Assembly (NCBI RefSeq): GCF_001457415.1
Contig: NZ_LN881724.1
Location: 2,356,001-2,420,000, forward strand
From: Gorillibacterium timonense
GTDB lineage: Bacteria > Bacillota > Bacilli > Paenibacillales > NBRC-103111
Direction of reading: 5' to 3'
DNA: 64,000 bases
Below are positions 1 to 7,934 of this stretch, in pieces. Positions within the stretch are counted from its first letter, which is position 1, and the number at the start of each line of letters is the position of its first letter. The notes under the pieces were generated by a model that did no database searches, had not been told where the DNA came from, and saw nothing but the letters and a program-made list of their open reading frames with translations. The position numbers and the translations under genes were made by a program.

Positions 1-201
1 GCGTCCAAAGCGCTGCTCAGAGCCCTGCTCCAAAATGAAATGATCGGCCTTCATCGTCTCCAAAGCGGATGTCGTATCGTAAGCCAATCCGCGGGCAAGC
101 CCGGTCACGAACAAGACCAGAAACGAAACCAGCAGCATGATCGTTACGATCAGCGCGAAGCGCAGCTTGGCATAGCGCATTTCTCTAAGGGCCAAATACA
201 T
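1..201 (-). CDS. hrtB: HrtB-like heme-efflux ABC permease, N-terminal part (cut by window edge)
   Basis: Only the first 67 residues are inside the window. The protein starts with MYLALREMRYAKLRF and one strong hydrophobic segment (about residues 16-38), the usual N-terminus of FtsX/MacB-type permeases of the HrtB family. HrtB pairs with the ATPase HrtA to expel toxic heme from the membrane. The start ATG at 201 has AGGAGGG eight bases upstream. The gene lies 70 bp behind hssS on the same strand, with its own promoter and an HssR-type direct repeat between them, which is the main support for the specific name. The ATPase gene is not visible and should lie left of the window. Family assignment is firm; the substrate is inferred from the neighbours. 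Confidence 0.8.
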   Translation of the reverse strand, partial: MYLALREMRYAKLRFALIVTIMLLVSFLVLFVTGLARGLAYDTTSALETMKADHFILEQGSEQRFGR

Positions 202-231
202 GTAAGATTTCCCTCCTGTCTGTATGAAACC

Positions 232-264
232 AGTATAGGAGGCGAATATGAATTCCGTATGAAC
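232..264 (-). promoter_or_regulatory. hrtB promoter with HssR direct-repeat box
   Basis: On the minus strand positions 264-245 read GTTCATACGGAATTCATATT. This matches the Staphylococcus aureus HssR recognition repeat (GTTCATATT, two bases, GTTCATATT) at 15 of 18 defined positions. A TATACT -10 hexamer lies at 237-232, so the box covers the -35 zone, as expected for an activator. It sits just behind the hssS stop codon and in front of hrtB. Confidence 0.75.
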
Positions 265-270
265 ATCCCG

Positions 271-1650
271 TTACAGCTGCGGCAAAATCACGGTAAAGAC
301 CGTTCCTTCACCAAGCCGGCTCTCCACATCCAATGTTCCTCCGTGAAGCCGGACGATCTTCATGGCGATACTGAGGCCAAGACCAGTGTTTCCGGATTCC
401 CGTTCTCGAGCCGGATCGACCCGATAAAACCGGTCAAACAGGAAGGGGAGATGTTCGGGAGCGATCCCTTCGCCGGTATCCGCTATTCGAATCACGTTTC
501 GGCTTGGTTCCTTCTCCGCCTTCACCTGAATGGAACGGCCCGCCGGTATGTGCTGGATGGCGTTGCCGAGCAAGTTCATCCACACCTGCATGAGCAGCAC
601 GTCGTCTCCCTCCAGCTCCATACGGTCTGGCACCGAAAGCGACACAGCCAGCTCCTTTTGCTCCAGCTGCCATTCAAGCACCTGAAGCGCTTCCCGCAGC
701 TGGGCCTTCAGCGAGAAGCGCCTCACATGGAGACCTTCCTTGCCCTGCTCGATGGCAGACAGCGTCAACAGCTCCTTGCCGAGCCGGGACAGGCGGCGGC
801 TCTCCTGTGCGATGACCTCTGCATAGCGCCTCTGCTCCTCGTCCGGCAGCTCGCTGTCGGCGAGCACCTGCGCAAAGCCTTGGATGGAGGTGAGCGGAGA
901 TTGAATTTCATGAGAGACGTTAGCGACGAACTGCTGCCTGGCAAGCTCGGCCCGTTCCAGCTCACGGCTCATCTTCGCAAAATGCACGGCCAATTGGCCG
1001 ATCTCATCCTTACGGCGTTCCGGCAGCTTATTATGAAAACGCCCTTCCGCCATTTCCTGGGTCGCTTCGGTCAAGCGGGTAATCGGCTTCACGATAAATC
1101 GGGTGCTGAAGAGAAAAAACACGAGGCTGCAAAACACGGTCAGTGCACCGATCAACGCGAAGAAAATGCGCAGCTCGCCGAATTGCAGCAAAACATCGGG
1201 GCGAAGAAACAGAGCGTAAACCGCCCCGTCCCCCCGGATCGGAACGCCGATGGTATTGGTCAGCCGGTTGTCAAAAAAACCAGTGATAAACGGCTTGTTA
1301 GGAAATTGGGCTACCCCGTGGTAAATCTCCCCCGCAAGCACACTCGCAATGATCTCTTGCGGCAAATTGGCATTGCGGAACGGGCTTCCAAAAAAGCGGC
1401 CGTTTCCCTTGGCATCGACCAAATACATCTCATAACCGAGCGCAGCGGAATTTTGCAGATACTCCGTCAAGTCCTCCGGATGCTTCTCCGCATATTGTTG
1501 AATGGTTTCGGTGATGGAGGTCAGCTTTTCATCGTTATAGGGCTTCAGCTTGATATGATAGTAGATATTCGAGATCAGGAACGCAAAGAGGCTGCTGAAC
1601 AGAACCGTACAGATGGTGATGAGAAAAACTCGCGAGTAGAGCGATTTCAT
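271..1650 (-). CDS. hssS: Heme-sensing histidine kinase HssS
   Basis: A 459-aa membrane sensor kinase. TM1 is about residues 8-29, then an extracytoplasmic sensor of about 130 residues, TM2 about 161-183, HAMP about 184-236, and HisKA with phospho-acceptor His247 in the motif SHEIQSPLT. The GHKL ATPase follows, with N (LLGNAIQH), G1 (DTGEGIAP), F (LFDRF) and G2 (GLGLSIA) boxes. The sensor region carries an FFDN-x-LTNTIG stretch like staphylococcal HssS, and the downstream permease is HrtB-like. It should phosphorylate HssR when heme accumulates. Its ATG overlaps the hssR stop by four bases (ATGA), so translation is probably coupled. The long open frame on the opposite strand here is a shadow. 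Confidence 0.88.
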   Translation of the reverse strand: MKSLYSRVFLITICTVLFSSLFAFLISNIYYHIKLKPYNDEKLTSITETIQQYAEKHPEDLTEYLQNSAALGYEMYLVDAKGNGRFFGSPFRNANLPQEIIASVLAGEIYHGVAQFPNKPFITGFFDNRLTNTIGVPIRGDGAVYALFLRPDVLLQFGELRIFFALIGALTVFCSLVFFLFSTRFIVKPITRLTEATQEMAEGRFHNKLPERRKDEIGQLAVHFAKMSRELERAELARQQFVANVSHEIQSPLTSIQGFAQVLADSELPDEEQRRYAEVIAQESRRLSRLGKELLTLSAIEQGKEGLHVRRFSLKAQLREALQVLEWQLEQKELAVSLSVPDRMELEGDDVLLMQVWMNLLGNAIQHIPAGRSIQVKAEKEPSRNVIRIADTGEGIAPEHLPFLFDRFYRVDPARERESGNTGLGLSIAMKIVRLHGGTLDVESRLGEGTVFTVILPQL

Positions 1651-2324
1651 CGTCCCGGCACCTCGATCTTGTACCCGAGTCCCCGGACAGTCTCAATGCT
1701 GAAATCCTCTTCATAGGCGGAGAAACGCTGGCGCAGCCGCTTGATGTGAACATCCACGGTTCGGTCGTCTCCTTCGTAATCCGCTCCCCAGATGAGCCGG
1801 ATCAGCTCTTCGCGGGAAAAGACCCTTCCCGGAAATTGAGCCAGCTGCGACAAAAGCTCAAGCTCCTTAAGCGGCAGCAGAAAGACCGTGTCTCCGTCGG
1901 TCACCTCTGCCGTCTTTCGGTCGATGACAATCCGATTCATACGGATGCGATCATTTGAGGTGCGCAGGTAACGCCGAAAAAGCGCCTTAATCCGAAACAG
2001 CAGCTCTTCGGGTTCAAAGGGCTTCGTTACGTAATCATCCGTTCCGTGGAGATACCCTTTCTCCTTGTCGGTCAACTGGTCTCTTGCCGTCAACAAAATA
2101 ATGGGAATATCCTCCCGTTCTCGAAGCCGTTCGCAGAGGGTAAACCCGTCTAGTCCAGGCATCATGACATCGAGAATCGCCAAATCAAAGCGTTCCTGTT
2201 GGCTCAGCTTGTCCGCGGCCAGACCGTCTTCCGCTTCCGTAACGCGATATCCTTCCCGCAGCAAGACATGCCGGAGCAAGGCTCGAATATGGAGATCGTC
2301 ATCCGCGATCAGTAAGTGCTTCAT
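1647..2324 (-). CDS. hssR: Heme response regulator HssR (OmpR family)
   Basis: A 225-aa OmpR/PhoB-type regulator. The receiver domain (about 1-115) has the acidic cluster DDD at 8-10, phospho-acceptor Asp52 (LDVMMPG), Thr in LLTAR and Lys in TKPFEP. A winged-helix DNA-binding domain (about 128-221) contains the DERTVDVHIKRLRQR-like recognition helix, here with GDDRTVDVHI. This is the expected partner of HssS. A direct repeat matching the HssR box lies in front of hrtB. First gene of the operon; start ATG at 2324 has AGGAGG nine bases upstream. Confidence 0.88.
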   Translation of the reverse strand: MKHLLIADDDLHIRALLRHVLLREGYRVTEAEDGLAADKLSQQERFDLAILDVMMPGLDGFTLCERLREREDIPIILLTARDQLTDKEKGYLHGTDDYVTKPFEPEELLFRIKALFRRYLRTSNDRIRMNRIVIDRKTAEVTDGDTVFLLPLKELELLSQLAQFPGRVFSREELIRLIWGADYEGDDRTVDVHIKRLRQRFSAYEEDFSIETVRGLGYKIEVPGR

Positions 2325-2348
2325 CCTTATCTTCCTCCTGTCAGGACA

Positions 2349-2376
2349 AGAATAGCATACCTTGCGAGGCAGACAA
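2349..2376 (-). promoter_or_regulatory. hssR promoter
   Basis: Sigma-A-like promoter on the minus strand: -35 TTGTCT (2376-2371), 16-base spacer, -10 TATTCT (2354-2349), about 25 bases before the hssR start. No clear copy of the HssR repeat was found here. Confidence 0.55.
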
Positions 2377-2474
2377 ACCCGGTTCTTTAACCTGAAGATG
2401 AATGATTCGCCTGGATAATGGGTAAGAATAAACGGGAAATGCCGATGTAATCAGCATCCAAAGGAGGAGTTCGA

Positions 2475-2642
2475 ATGGCAAACGAAGAGCAAGTCCGCAA
2501 CAAGCTGGATGAAGCAGGCGATTCCCTCGCGGAGAAGAAAAAAATCGAAAGCGGCGTCGATATCGAGCCGGAAGCCGATGAATGGGTGGCTAAGCCCGCC
2601 GCAAGCCTGGATGCCGAAGATTTGGTTGAAGACGAACCGTAA
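2475..2642 (+). CDS. Small acidic protein (55 aa), function unknown
   Basis: ATG at 2475 follows AGGAGG (2463-2468) at ideal spacing and the frame runs 55 codons to TAA at 2640. The product (MANEEQVRNKLDE... ending LVEDEP) is strongly acidic and lacks cysteines and membrane segments. Its first half should be helical, and it looks mostly disordered. It is followed at once by a strong terminator, which together with the ribosome binding site argues that it is a real gene. I do not recognise the family. Confidence 0.65.
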   Translation: MANEEQVRNKLDEAGDSLAEKKKIESGVDIEPEADEWVAKPAASLDAEDLVEDEP

Positions 2643-2669
2643 ACCGATAGTAACCGATATAGCCGAAAA

Positions 2670-2712
2670 GCCCCCTTTGTCCCGCTCCTTTGCGGAGCCG
2701 GACAAAGGGGGC
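2670..2712. terminator. Bidirectional rho-independent terminator
   Basis: Perfect 13-bp stem (GCCCCCTTTGTCC at 2670-2682 with GGACAAAGGGGGC at 2700-2712), with an inner GCTCC/GGAGC stem. It is U-rich on both outer sides. It ends the 55-aa gene from the left and the membrane gene at 2782 from the right. Confidence 0.8.
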
Positions 2713-2781
2713 TTCTGTTTAATCTCCCTCATCCCTGCGTTCTTGCTCTTGTCCCATAACACCTCAACAGGATGCTGTTCG

Positions 2782-3180
2782 TTAAGACTGCTTCCTTGGC
2801 CATATAAAATAGCTGGTGGTGATCAGCAAATCAATCCCAAGGATGACGGCCCAACCCTGCGTTACCCCTGACAGCGCGGTCGTACGGGGAGGGGTATCAA
2901 TAAGAGCGACAAGCCCCAGCAACAGAGCGGAGCCGATCAGATAAGCGCCCACATGCTTCAGGAATCCCTTGAAATAGTGGCGCGAATGCTCCAAGCCGAA
3001 ACGCTTGACGGGCTTCGAACCTGTCCGAATGAGGTAATACTTGAATCGTTCATCGGCCCAGCGAATCAGATCACGACCGAACATGACCGATACGGCAATG
3101 TAGACCGCGGCGAGTCCATGAGCCGTTGTGGCAGTCGCTCCGCGGTATAGGTCATAACCAGTCAGTACGAGCAGTATCAA
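2782..3180 (-). CDS. Small membrane protein, N-terminus apparently lost
   Basis: The recognisable part reads from about FDLILLVLTGYDLYRG to FIWPRKQS at the C-terminus, about 133 residues with four hydrophobic segments. It begins inside what should be TM1. No start with a ribosome binding site exists at the right place. The frame stays open to 3297, but that extension is antisense to the TetR gene and looks like shadow sequence (it includes LHSIPQNDPPSC). A TTG at 3180 is the only start close to the conserved part. The neighbouring TetR gene on the other strand has lost its own start at the same spot, pointing to a deletion that removed the shared promoter region. Probably not expressed normally. 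I do not know its function. Confidence 0.5.
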   Translation of the reverse strand: MILLVLTGYDLYRGATATTAHGLAAVYIAVSVMFGRDLIRWADERFKYYLIRTGSKPVKRFGLEHSRHYFKGFLKHVGAYLIGSALLLGLVALIDTPPRTTALSGVTQGWAVILGIDLLITTSYFIWPRKQS

Positions 3181-3216
3181 ATCGAAGCAACTTGGCGGGT
3201 CATTCTGCGGGATGGA

Positions 3217-3726
3217 ATGCAAGGTGCAACCGTGCGGAACATCGCCGCCGAGGCCGGCATTTCCCTTGGCGCGCTGCGCCATTATTTCTCGGCGCAAGAA
3301 GAGCTGCTGTCCTTTGCCATGAACCTGGTGAGGGAACGCGGAGAAGCGCGAATCCGGAGTGGATCACAGCTCGATCTGCCTCCAAAGGAGAAGGCGTTCC
3401 GCCTTCTCTTGGAATTAGTACCGGTCAATGAGGAGAAAATGGCGGAGATGGATGTTTGGTTTGCCTTTACCCACCAACGAAACCATGCCAAAAAGCTGTC
3501 TGGAACAGAACCGGACGTCATTCTAAGTTTGGTGGAGTGGGTGTTGGACGAGTTGGACAGGCAAGGTCAGCTGCGGCCGGAGGTTAACAAGGAATTGGAG
3601 GTGGAACGGTTGTATGCTGTGGTTGACGGCCTCGCCTTGCATGCACTGCTCGAGCCGGACCGGCTGGGACCGGAGCGGCTCATCCGGGTGCTGTCCTCTC
3701 ATATCGACGGACTTTGCCTCCCATGA
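3217..3726 (+). CDS. TetR/AcrR family regulator, N-terminally truncated
   Basis: From ATG 3217 the frame gives 169 aa. The HTH core (TVRNIAAEAGISLGALRHYFSAQEELL) is intact and is followed by an alpha-helical ligand domain of normal length. Helix 1 is missing from this start. The frame extends upstream through IEATWRVILRDG, which is family-like, but stops at a TAG (3148) without any usable start codon. Family members normally begin 25-30 residues earlier. Homology seems to break near 3183, where the antisense membrane gene begins. Either the truncated protein is made, with altered DNA binding, or the gene is dead. Target unknown; the adjacent membrane gene is the natural candidate. Confidence 0.6.
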   Translation: MQGATVRNIAAEAGISLGALRHYFSAQEELLSFAMNLVRERGEARIRSGSQLDLPPKEKAFRLLLELVPVNEEKMAEMDVWFAFTHQRNHAKKLSGTEPDVILSLVEWVLDELDRQGQLRPEVNKELEVERLYAVVDGLALHALLEPDRLGPERLIRVLSSHIDGLCLP

Positions 3727-3773
3727 CGATACCGCTCGCTCCATGACCCTCTCACACCTCTCCCGTTCACAAC

Positions 3774-5168
3774 CTACTTCCCATCCTTCCAAGCCGCCCG
3801 CAGACTCGCATATAGCTCTCGCGTCTCCTGCGGGTTTTTCTTGTTGAAAACCACATGCATGTCACTCAGTTCAACCACCAGGTAGGGTGGATTATTCCGG
3901 TAGATATACACCTTCGAGCGTCCCCAGCCGTCGAGCCGGAAGTTGCCCCGAGCCGTTTGATCGGTCCCCAAGCCGTTTGTACGCTTACCGCGAGGCAAGC
4001 TGTCGGTCAAGGAAACGGACTTCACTTGATCCAGGTCAAACGAATACGAGTATACCGGATAATCAATGCGAACCTTGCCGTTCGAATGAAGCTCCATCCT
4101 AGGCGGGACACTATCCAGCACTCCGATCAGAATCCCTGCGCCTAGAACTAGGAACACTGTCAGCCCGAGGCTACCCTTCAGGATTGCCCGCCCCTTCCTC
4201 GTGGCGAAATTCACGGTTGTTCCGAAGCCGGTCCGATCCTCGACGAACACCGCTGGATTGTCGGGATTGCAGTAATAGAGTCCATCCACCCAATAGTCGT
4301 CCTCATCCAAGAGAATGGAAGCGTCCTCCCTCTCTTCGGGCAAGACCCGGTTCTTAACAGCTTCCCAATAACGCAGAAAAAAGATCAAGAGAAGCACCGG
4401 AACGGCCACCATCAGCACACCCCAGAGCGGAAAAGCTCCTTCACCATTGCTCTCTCCTTCAATCGATATGGCGAAGAGGAAGGAGAACACCGCTTCAAAC
4501 AGGGCCAGCAGCAGCCAAAACAGCGATTGCACATGGAGCTTCTTCTGCCGGAGTTCAAGGTTTAAGGAGCTGTCCGAGTGATAGACCCGAGCTTTCAGCC
4601 TGCGGGATTGCATTGTCATCATCAGAGAAAGCAAGGTCATCAGGATTGAGACCGTGCTGGAGAGAAGGACAGGAATTTGCCCAGTCTGTGCGCTGTGGAC
4701 AAGCAGCAGAACGGCCGGGATCAACGGCAGCAAGAACCAAGCAAGCGGCAGGGCGCCTCGTTCCTTGTCGCGGGAGACCCGCAGGTCGGCCTGAACCAAT
4801 CGAGTGCTGCCGGAGCTCCATCCCCGTTCCCTCTTGATCCGCTTCAGCGCGCGGTTTGCCAGTATGAAGGGCCGGCTGGACAGGAGAAAAGCCATCATCA
4901 GCCACACGAAGAAATACGCGTAATTGACGGCAAAATACTCGCGCGAAAAGAAGAATGGAGCGAGGACCGCCAAGAGGAACAGCATAGCTTTGAGGGAGCT
5001 CCGGCGAAACTCGGCTCGGACGCTCTCCACCTCGGTATCTTCCATACCGTCGGGAGGAAGCGTCACGCCGCACAGCCGTCCCTTGCGATACTTCGCTTGA
5101 TAGTGCCAAACGGACGAAAAGATTCCTCCGATTCCAAGCGCAACCGCAAACAGAGTATAGCTGATCAT
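3774..5168 (-). CDS. DUF5808-type polytopic membrane protein
   Basis: A 464-aa protein with about eight hydrophobic segments: one at the N-terminus, pairs near 65-105, 145-180 and 205-270, and one near 340-360. Between them lies a soluble block with DDYWVDGLYYCNPDNPAVFVEDR, the hallmark of the DUF5808 family. The C-terminal ~100 residues look like a bacterial PH-like beta domain. Its ATG overlaps the stop of the upstream GntR gene by four bases (ATGA), so the two are translationally coupled and probably one regulatory unit. GntR/YtrA-type repressors often control adjacent membrane genes. Biochemical role unknown. Confidence 0.7.
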   Translation of the reverse strand: MISYTLFAVALGIGGIFSSVWHYQAKYRKGRLCGVTLPPDGMEDTEVESVRAEFRRSSLKAMLFLLAVLAPFFFSREYFAVNYAYFFVWLMMAFLLSSRPFILANRALKRIKRERGWSSGSTRLVQADLRVSRDKERGALPLAWFLLPLIPAVLLLVHSAQTGQIPVLLSSTVSILMTLLSLMMTMQSRRLKARVYHSDSSLNLELRQKKLHVQSLFWLLLALFEAVFSFLFAISIEGESNGEGAFPLWGVLMVAVPVLLLIFFLRYWEAVKNRVLPEEREDASILLDEDDYWVDGLYYCNPDNPAVFVEDRTGFGTTVNFATRKGRAILKGSLGLTVFLVLGAGILIGVLDSVPPRMELHSNGKVRIDYPVYSYSFDLDQVKSVSLTDSLPRGKRTNGLGTDQTARGNFRLDGWGRSKVYIYRNNPPYLVVELSDMHVVFNKKNPQETRELYASLRAAWKDGK

Positions 5169-5581
5169 TCCATTCCCTCCCCTATGCCGCTCGCCGCAGC
5201 AGGCATCCCCGCAAAGATCGCCGAACAGAGCCGTATGAAATCCGGTTTGCGCATTCCCCGCAGCATGGCTTCACTGATCACCAGCTTGAGGTCCTTCTCC
5301 AGCTTCACTTGGAATGCTTCGGCCGCCGCGCCGCTCAGCGGCTCCGCGCCTCTTACGACGGCACCTCGCCTTCGGTCGATCTCAATGAAGCCTTCCTGCT
5401 TGAGCTCGGCATATGCTTTGTTCACCGTCATGGGGTTGATCCCGAGATCCTCCGCCAGCTGGCGTACAGTAGGGAGCCGTTCCCCTTCCCCCAGCTCCCC
5501 GGCTCCGATGCCGAGGACGATCTGATTGCGCAGTTGGAGATAGAGCGGCAGATCGCTGCCGAAATCCAGAGTCACGATCAA
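5165..5581 (-). CDS. GntR family (YtrA-type) transcriptional repressor
   Basis: A 138-aa regulator with an N-terminal winged helix (PLYLQLRNQIVLGIGAG, then LPTVRQLAEDLGINPMTVNKAY) and a short helical C-terminus, typical of the YtrA subfamily, which lacks a large ligand domain. The frame is open to 5671, but the promoter lies inside that stretch. I therefore prefer the TTG start at 5581, which has AAGGTG six bases upstream; GTG 5575 is an alternative. First gene of an operon with the DUF5808 protein. A palindrome overlaps its -10 box, so autorepression is likely. Confidence 0.8.
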   Translation of the reverse strand: MIVTLDFGSDLPLYLQLRNQIVLGIGAGELGEGERLPTVRQLAEDLGINPMTVNKAYAELKQEGFIEIDRRRGAVVRGAEPLSGAAAEAFQVKLEKDLKLVISEAMLRGMRKPDFIRLCSAIFAGMPAAASGIGEGME

Positions 5582-5611
5582 GAGGTTCACCTTCTCCACG
5601 AATTTTATCTT

Positions 5612-5647
5612 ACTTGTATTATAACAAGTAATACTTAATTCCAACAA
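5612..5647 (-). promoter_or_regulatory. gntR promoter with palindromic operator
   Basis: The dyad ACTTGTATTATAACAAGT (5612-5629) has perfect 6-bp arms around a -10 TATAAT (minus strand 5623-5618). TTGTTG at 5647-5642 is the -35, with an 18-base spacer. This is a typical layout for an autorepressed YtrA-type operon. Confidence 0.65.
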
Positions 5648-5688
5648 GTCGAATCCTTCGGCTGCCGCCAACGCAGCAAGACATTCAA

Positions 5689-5717
5689 AACCCGCTAACC
5701 TTTGTCGGTAGCGGGTT
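5689..5717 (-). terminator. Rho-independent terminator
   Basis: Perfect 9-bp stem AACCCGCTA (5689-5697) with TAGCGGGTT (5709-5717); on the minus strand it is followed by TTTTG. It lies downstream of the 115-aa gene ending at 5812. Confidence 0.7.
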
Positions 5718-5811
5718 TATGTTTTGCTATGTTTTTCGCGTCAAATGGTAGGGGATGGAGTCAGGTGACTTCTCTTTTGAGTCGATACGCTTTTTTTCGG
5801 AAAAGCTGCAT

Positions 5812-6159
5812 CTAAAGCCGCTCAACCGTAAGTAAGGTTATTTCCTTGCTCGCATAGGTCCCCTTCAACTGCTCTTCCGTTATCGCGCCCAGCTTCAACA
5901 GGCTGGCAATTTTCGCCGGGTCCGCTTTGGACGCAAGCCTCCACAGCTCCGCATCCGGAAGGGCTTCATAGAGCTTCCGGTCATCAAACTCCTTGCGCTC
6001 CTGATGGACCAGCTTCAGCCGATACCCTTCTCCGAACAGCTCAGAGCATTCCTGCTCCTCGCATTCGCGAAGCAGGCTCTCCCGCAGCCCAGCCAACTCC
6101 CTTTCCGCTTCGCGAACAAGTCCCTTCAGCTCATAATAGCGTGCCAATTCCTCTTTCAT
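5812..6159 (-). CDS. Hypothetical protein (115 aa), helical
   Basis: Starts at ATG 6159 with AGGAGG nine bases upstream and is followed by a clear terminator, so it looks like a single-gene unit. Residues 1-40 are rich in Glu, Leu and Arg with heptad character (probable coiled coil). The rest (RKLYEALPDAELWRLASKAD, then LLKLGAITEEQLKG) looks like a small helical domain. No catalytic motif, signal peptide or membrane segment is visible. Not recognised. Confidence 0.65.
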   Translation of the reverse strand: MKEELARYYELKGLVREAERELAGLRESLLRECEEQECSELFGEGYRLKLVHQERKEFDDRKLYEALPDAELWRLASKADPAKIASLLKLGAITEEQLKGTYASKEITLLTVERL

Positions 6160-6341
6160 AGCACTTCCTCCTATCCGCGTCCTTTCCTATAACTGTATGC
6201 GGACAGGAGTACGATTACGCCTGATCTGTTGTCAACTCCAGTACGACGAGCTGCCAGTCCCAGCATCTTCCCCCTCAACGCCGTTTCGTATCCATGCGAG
6301 TAAGGCTGCATGAACGAGGCATGCGGGAATCGCAGGGCAGA

Positions 6342-7805
6342 TCAAGCCTCGACCTGCTCCTCTCCTGCCCGTTTGCGAGCATTCAACATCCGCCAGCCTG
6401 TAATCACGGCGGCAACTACGCAGATGGACGAGGAGACGAGGAAGACGACATGCATCCCGGAGAGGAAAATATCCGGCCGATCCGGGATGAGCCCGGTGAC
6501 TCGGTATCCCGCACGAAGACTCATGACATGGAACAAAGTCGAGGTAGCCACGGTAATCCCGACGACCATTCCCACATTGCGCACAAGGGAATTTACACTG
6601 CCCGCCAGCCCGAGCTGAGTGCGCGGAATCTTCGACATGACGAGCGAGTTGTTCGGCGATTGGAACAACCCGCTGCCGATACCCAGCATGGCGATCCAGA
6701 GGCCAACCAGAGCGATCGGGCTTCCTTCATGCAGGTTGGCGAAGCCGAGCTGAGCGACGACCATCACGAGCAGGCCGGCGAAGGTCAGCGGCTCTGACCC
6801 GATCTTGTCGGAGAGTGCACCGCTCAGTGGAGCGACCACCACCATCATGATCGGAAACAGCATCAGCAAGAGACCCGCATGGGACGGCGACAGGTTCAGC
6901 ATGTTTTGAGCATAGAAAGGCGCGATAATATTGAAGCAAAAGTTAGCGACGAAAACGAGAAACCCGCAAATAATGCTGATCGTGAAGAGCGAATTCTTAA
7001 ACAGTGGAAGATGAAGCAGCGGTTCGCTCCTCTTCCCCTCTACCCGTAAAAATACGAGGAAAGCGACAATGGCGATCGCAAGCGCTGCGATGATGCGGAT
7101 ATCCCCATACCCGACCTGCTGACCGAGCAGCAAAGCGGCGAAAAAGGCGAGAATGAAGAAGCTGAACAGCAGGCTTCCCGGAACATCGATTCGGGTCTTC
7201 GTCTTCGTGTAATCCGGCGGCAGGAACTTCCACCCGAACGCAAGCGCGATGACTCCAAGCGGAACGTTGACCCAGAAGATTGACTGCCAACCCAAGTTCG
7301 AGACGAGAATGCCGCCGAGACTTGGTCCGGCGATACTCCCGAGCGATACGAAGGTCCCAACTAGTCCGAGCGCTTTCCCTCTTTCATTAGAAGGAAAAAT
7401 ATCTGTCACGATGCCCTGGCTGTTCGCCATGGTCATCGACGCTCCGATGGCTTGGAAGATCCGGGAAGCCACCAGCATCGTCAAGCTGTCGCTGAGTCCG
7501 CACAAGAGCGAGCCGATAATGAAGATGACGGTGCCGATTTTGAAGATTTTAATTTTGCCGATGATGTCTCCGAGCTTCCCGAAGAAGAGGATGGCCGCAC
7601 AGATCGCCATCAGATAGCTCGTTGTTACCCATTCAATCTGGGCTAAGGGGAGCTTGAGAGCCTTCGACAGAGTGGGCAGCGCGATGTTGACGATGCTGCC
7701 GTCGAGAGTGGACATGAACGTGAACAAATTCATGACCACGAGAATGACCCAGCGGCGCCGTTGAATGTCCGGATTTTCCTGATAAGTGCGATAAGTGGTT
7801 GACAT
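6342..7805 (-). CDS. MFS drug-efflux transporter, DHA2 (14-TM) family
   Basis: A 487-aa major facilitator with 14 predicted membrane segments. It has the DHA2 hallmarks: LDGSIVNIALP in TM1 (motif D1), GKLGDIIGK in the loop 2-3 (motif A), and GSIAGPSLGG in TM5 (motif C, typical of drug/proton antiporters). The relatives are EmrB/QacA/LfrA-type multidrug exporters, so proton-coupled drug export is the likely job. It is divergent from a MarR regulator (8054) and shares a palindromic operator with it. ATG 7805 is preceded by GGAGGGG. Substrates cannot be read from sequence. Confidence 0.85.
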   Translation of the reverse strand: MSTTYRTYQENPDIQRRRWVILVVMNLFTFMSTLDGSIVNIALPTLSKALKLPLAQIEWVTTSYLMAICAAILFFGKLGDIIGKIKIFKIGTVIFIIGSLLCGLSDSLTMLVASRIFQAIGASMTMANSQGIVTDIFPSNERGKALGLVGTFVSLGSIAGPSLGGILVSNLGWQSIFWVNVPLGVIALAFGWKFLPPDYTKTKTRIDVPGSLLFSFFILAFFAALLLGQQVGYGDIRIIAALAIAIVAFLVFLRVEGKRSEPLLHLPLFKNSLFTISIICGFLVFVANFCFNIIAPFYAQNMLNLSPSHAGLLLMLFPIMMVVVAPLSGALSDKIGSEPLTFAGLLVMVVAQLGFANLHEGSPIALVGLWIAMLGIGSGLFQSPNNSLVMSKIPRTQLGLAGSVNSLVRNVGMVVGITVATSTLFHVMSLRAGYRVTGLIPDRPDIFLSGMHVVFLVSSSICVVAAVITGWRMLNARKRAGEEQVEA

Positions 7806-7934
7806 GGTGTTCCCCTCCGTATCCTTGATTCTAACCGGTTCCCGTCTCTATATGCGGGATATCCGTAATCTCTCCTTAAGCAACCGTTGTGCGCTCCAAG
7901 GGGTTATCTTCTCGTACCTACGAAGCCCTTATTA

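Noticed and set aside
40..1716. A 558-codon open frame on the plus strand opposite hssS and hssR
   Set aside because: No ribosome binding site, composition of a reverse-complement shadow, and both minus-strand genes have complete families.
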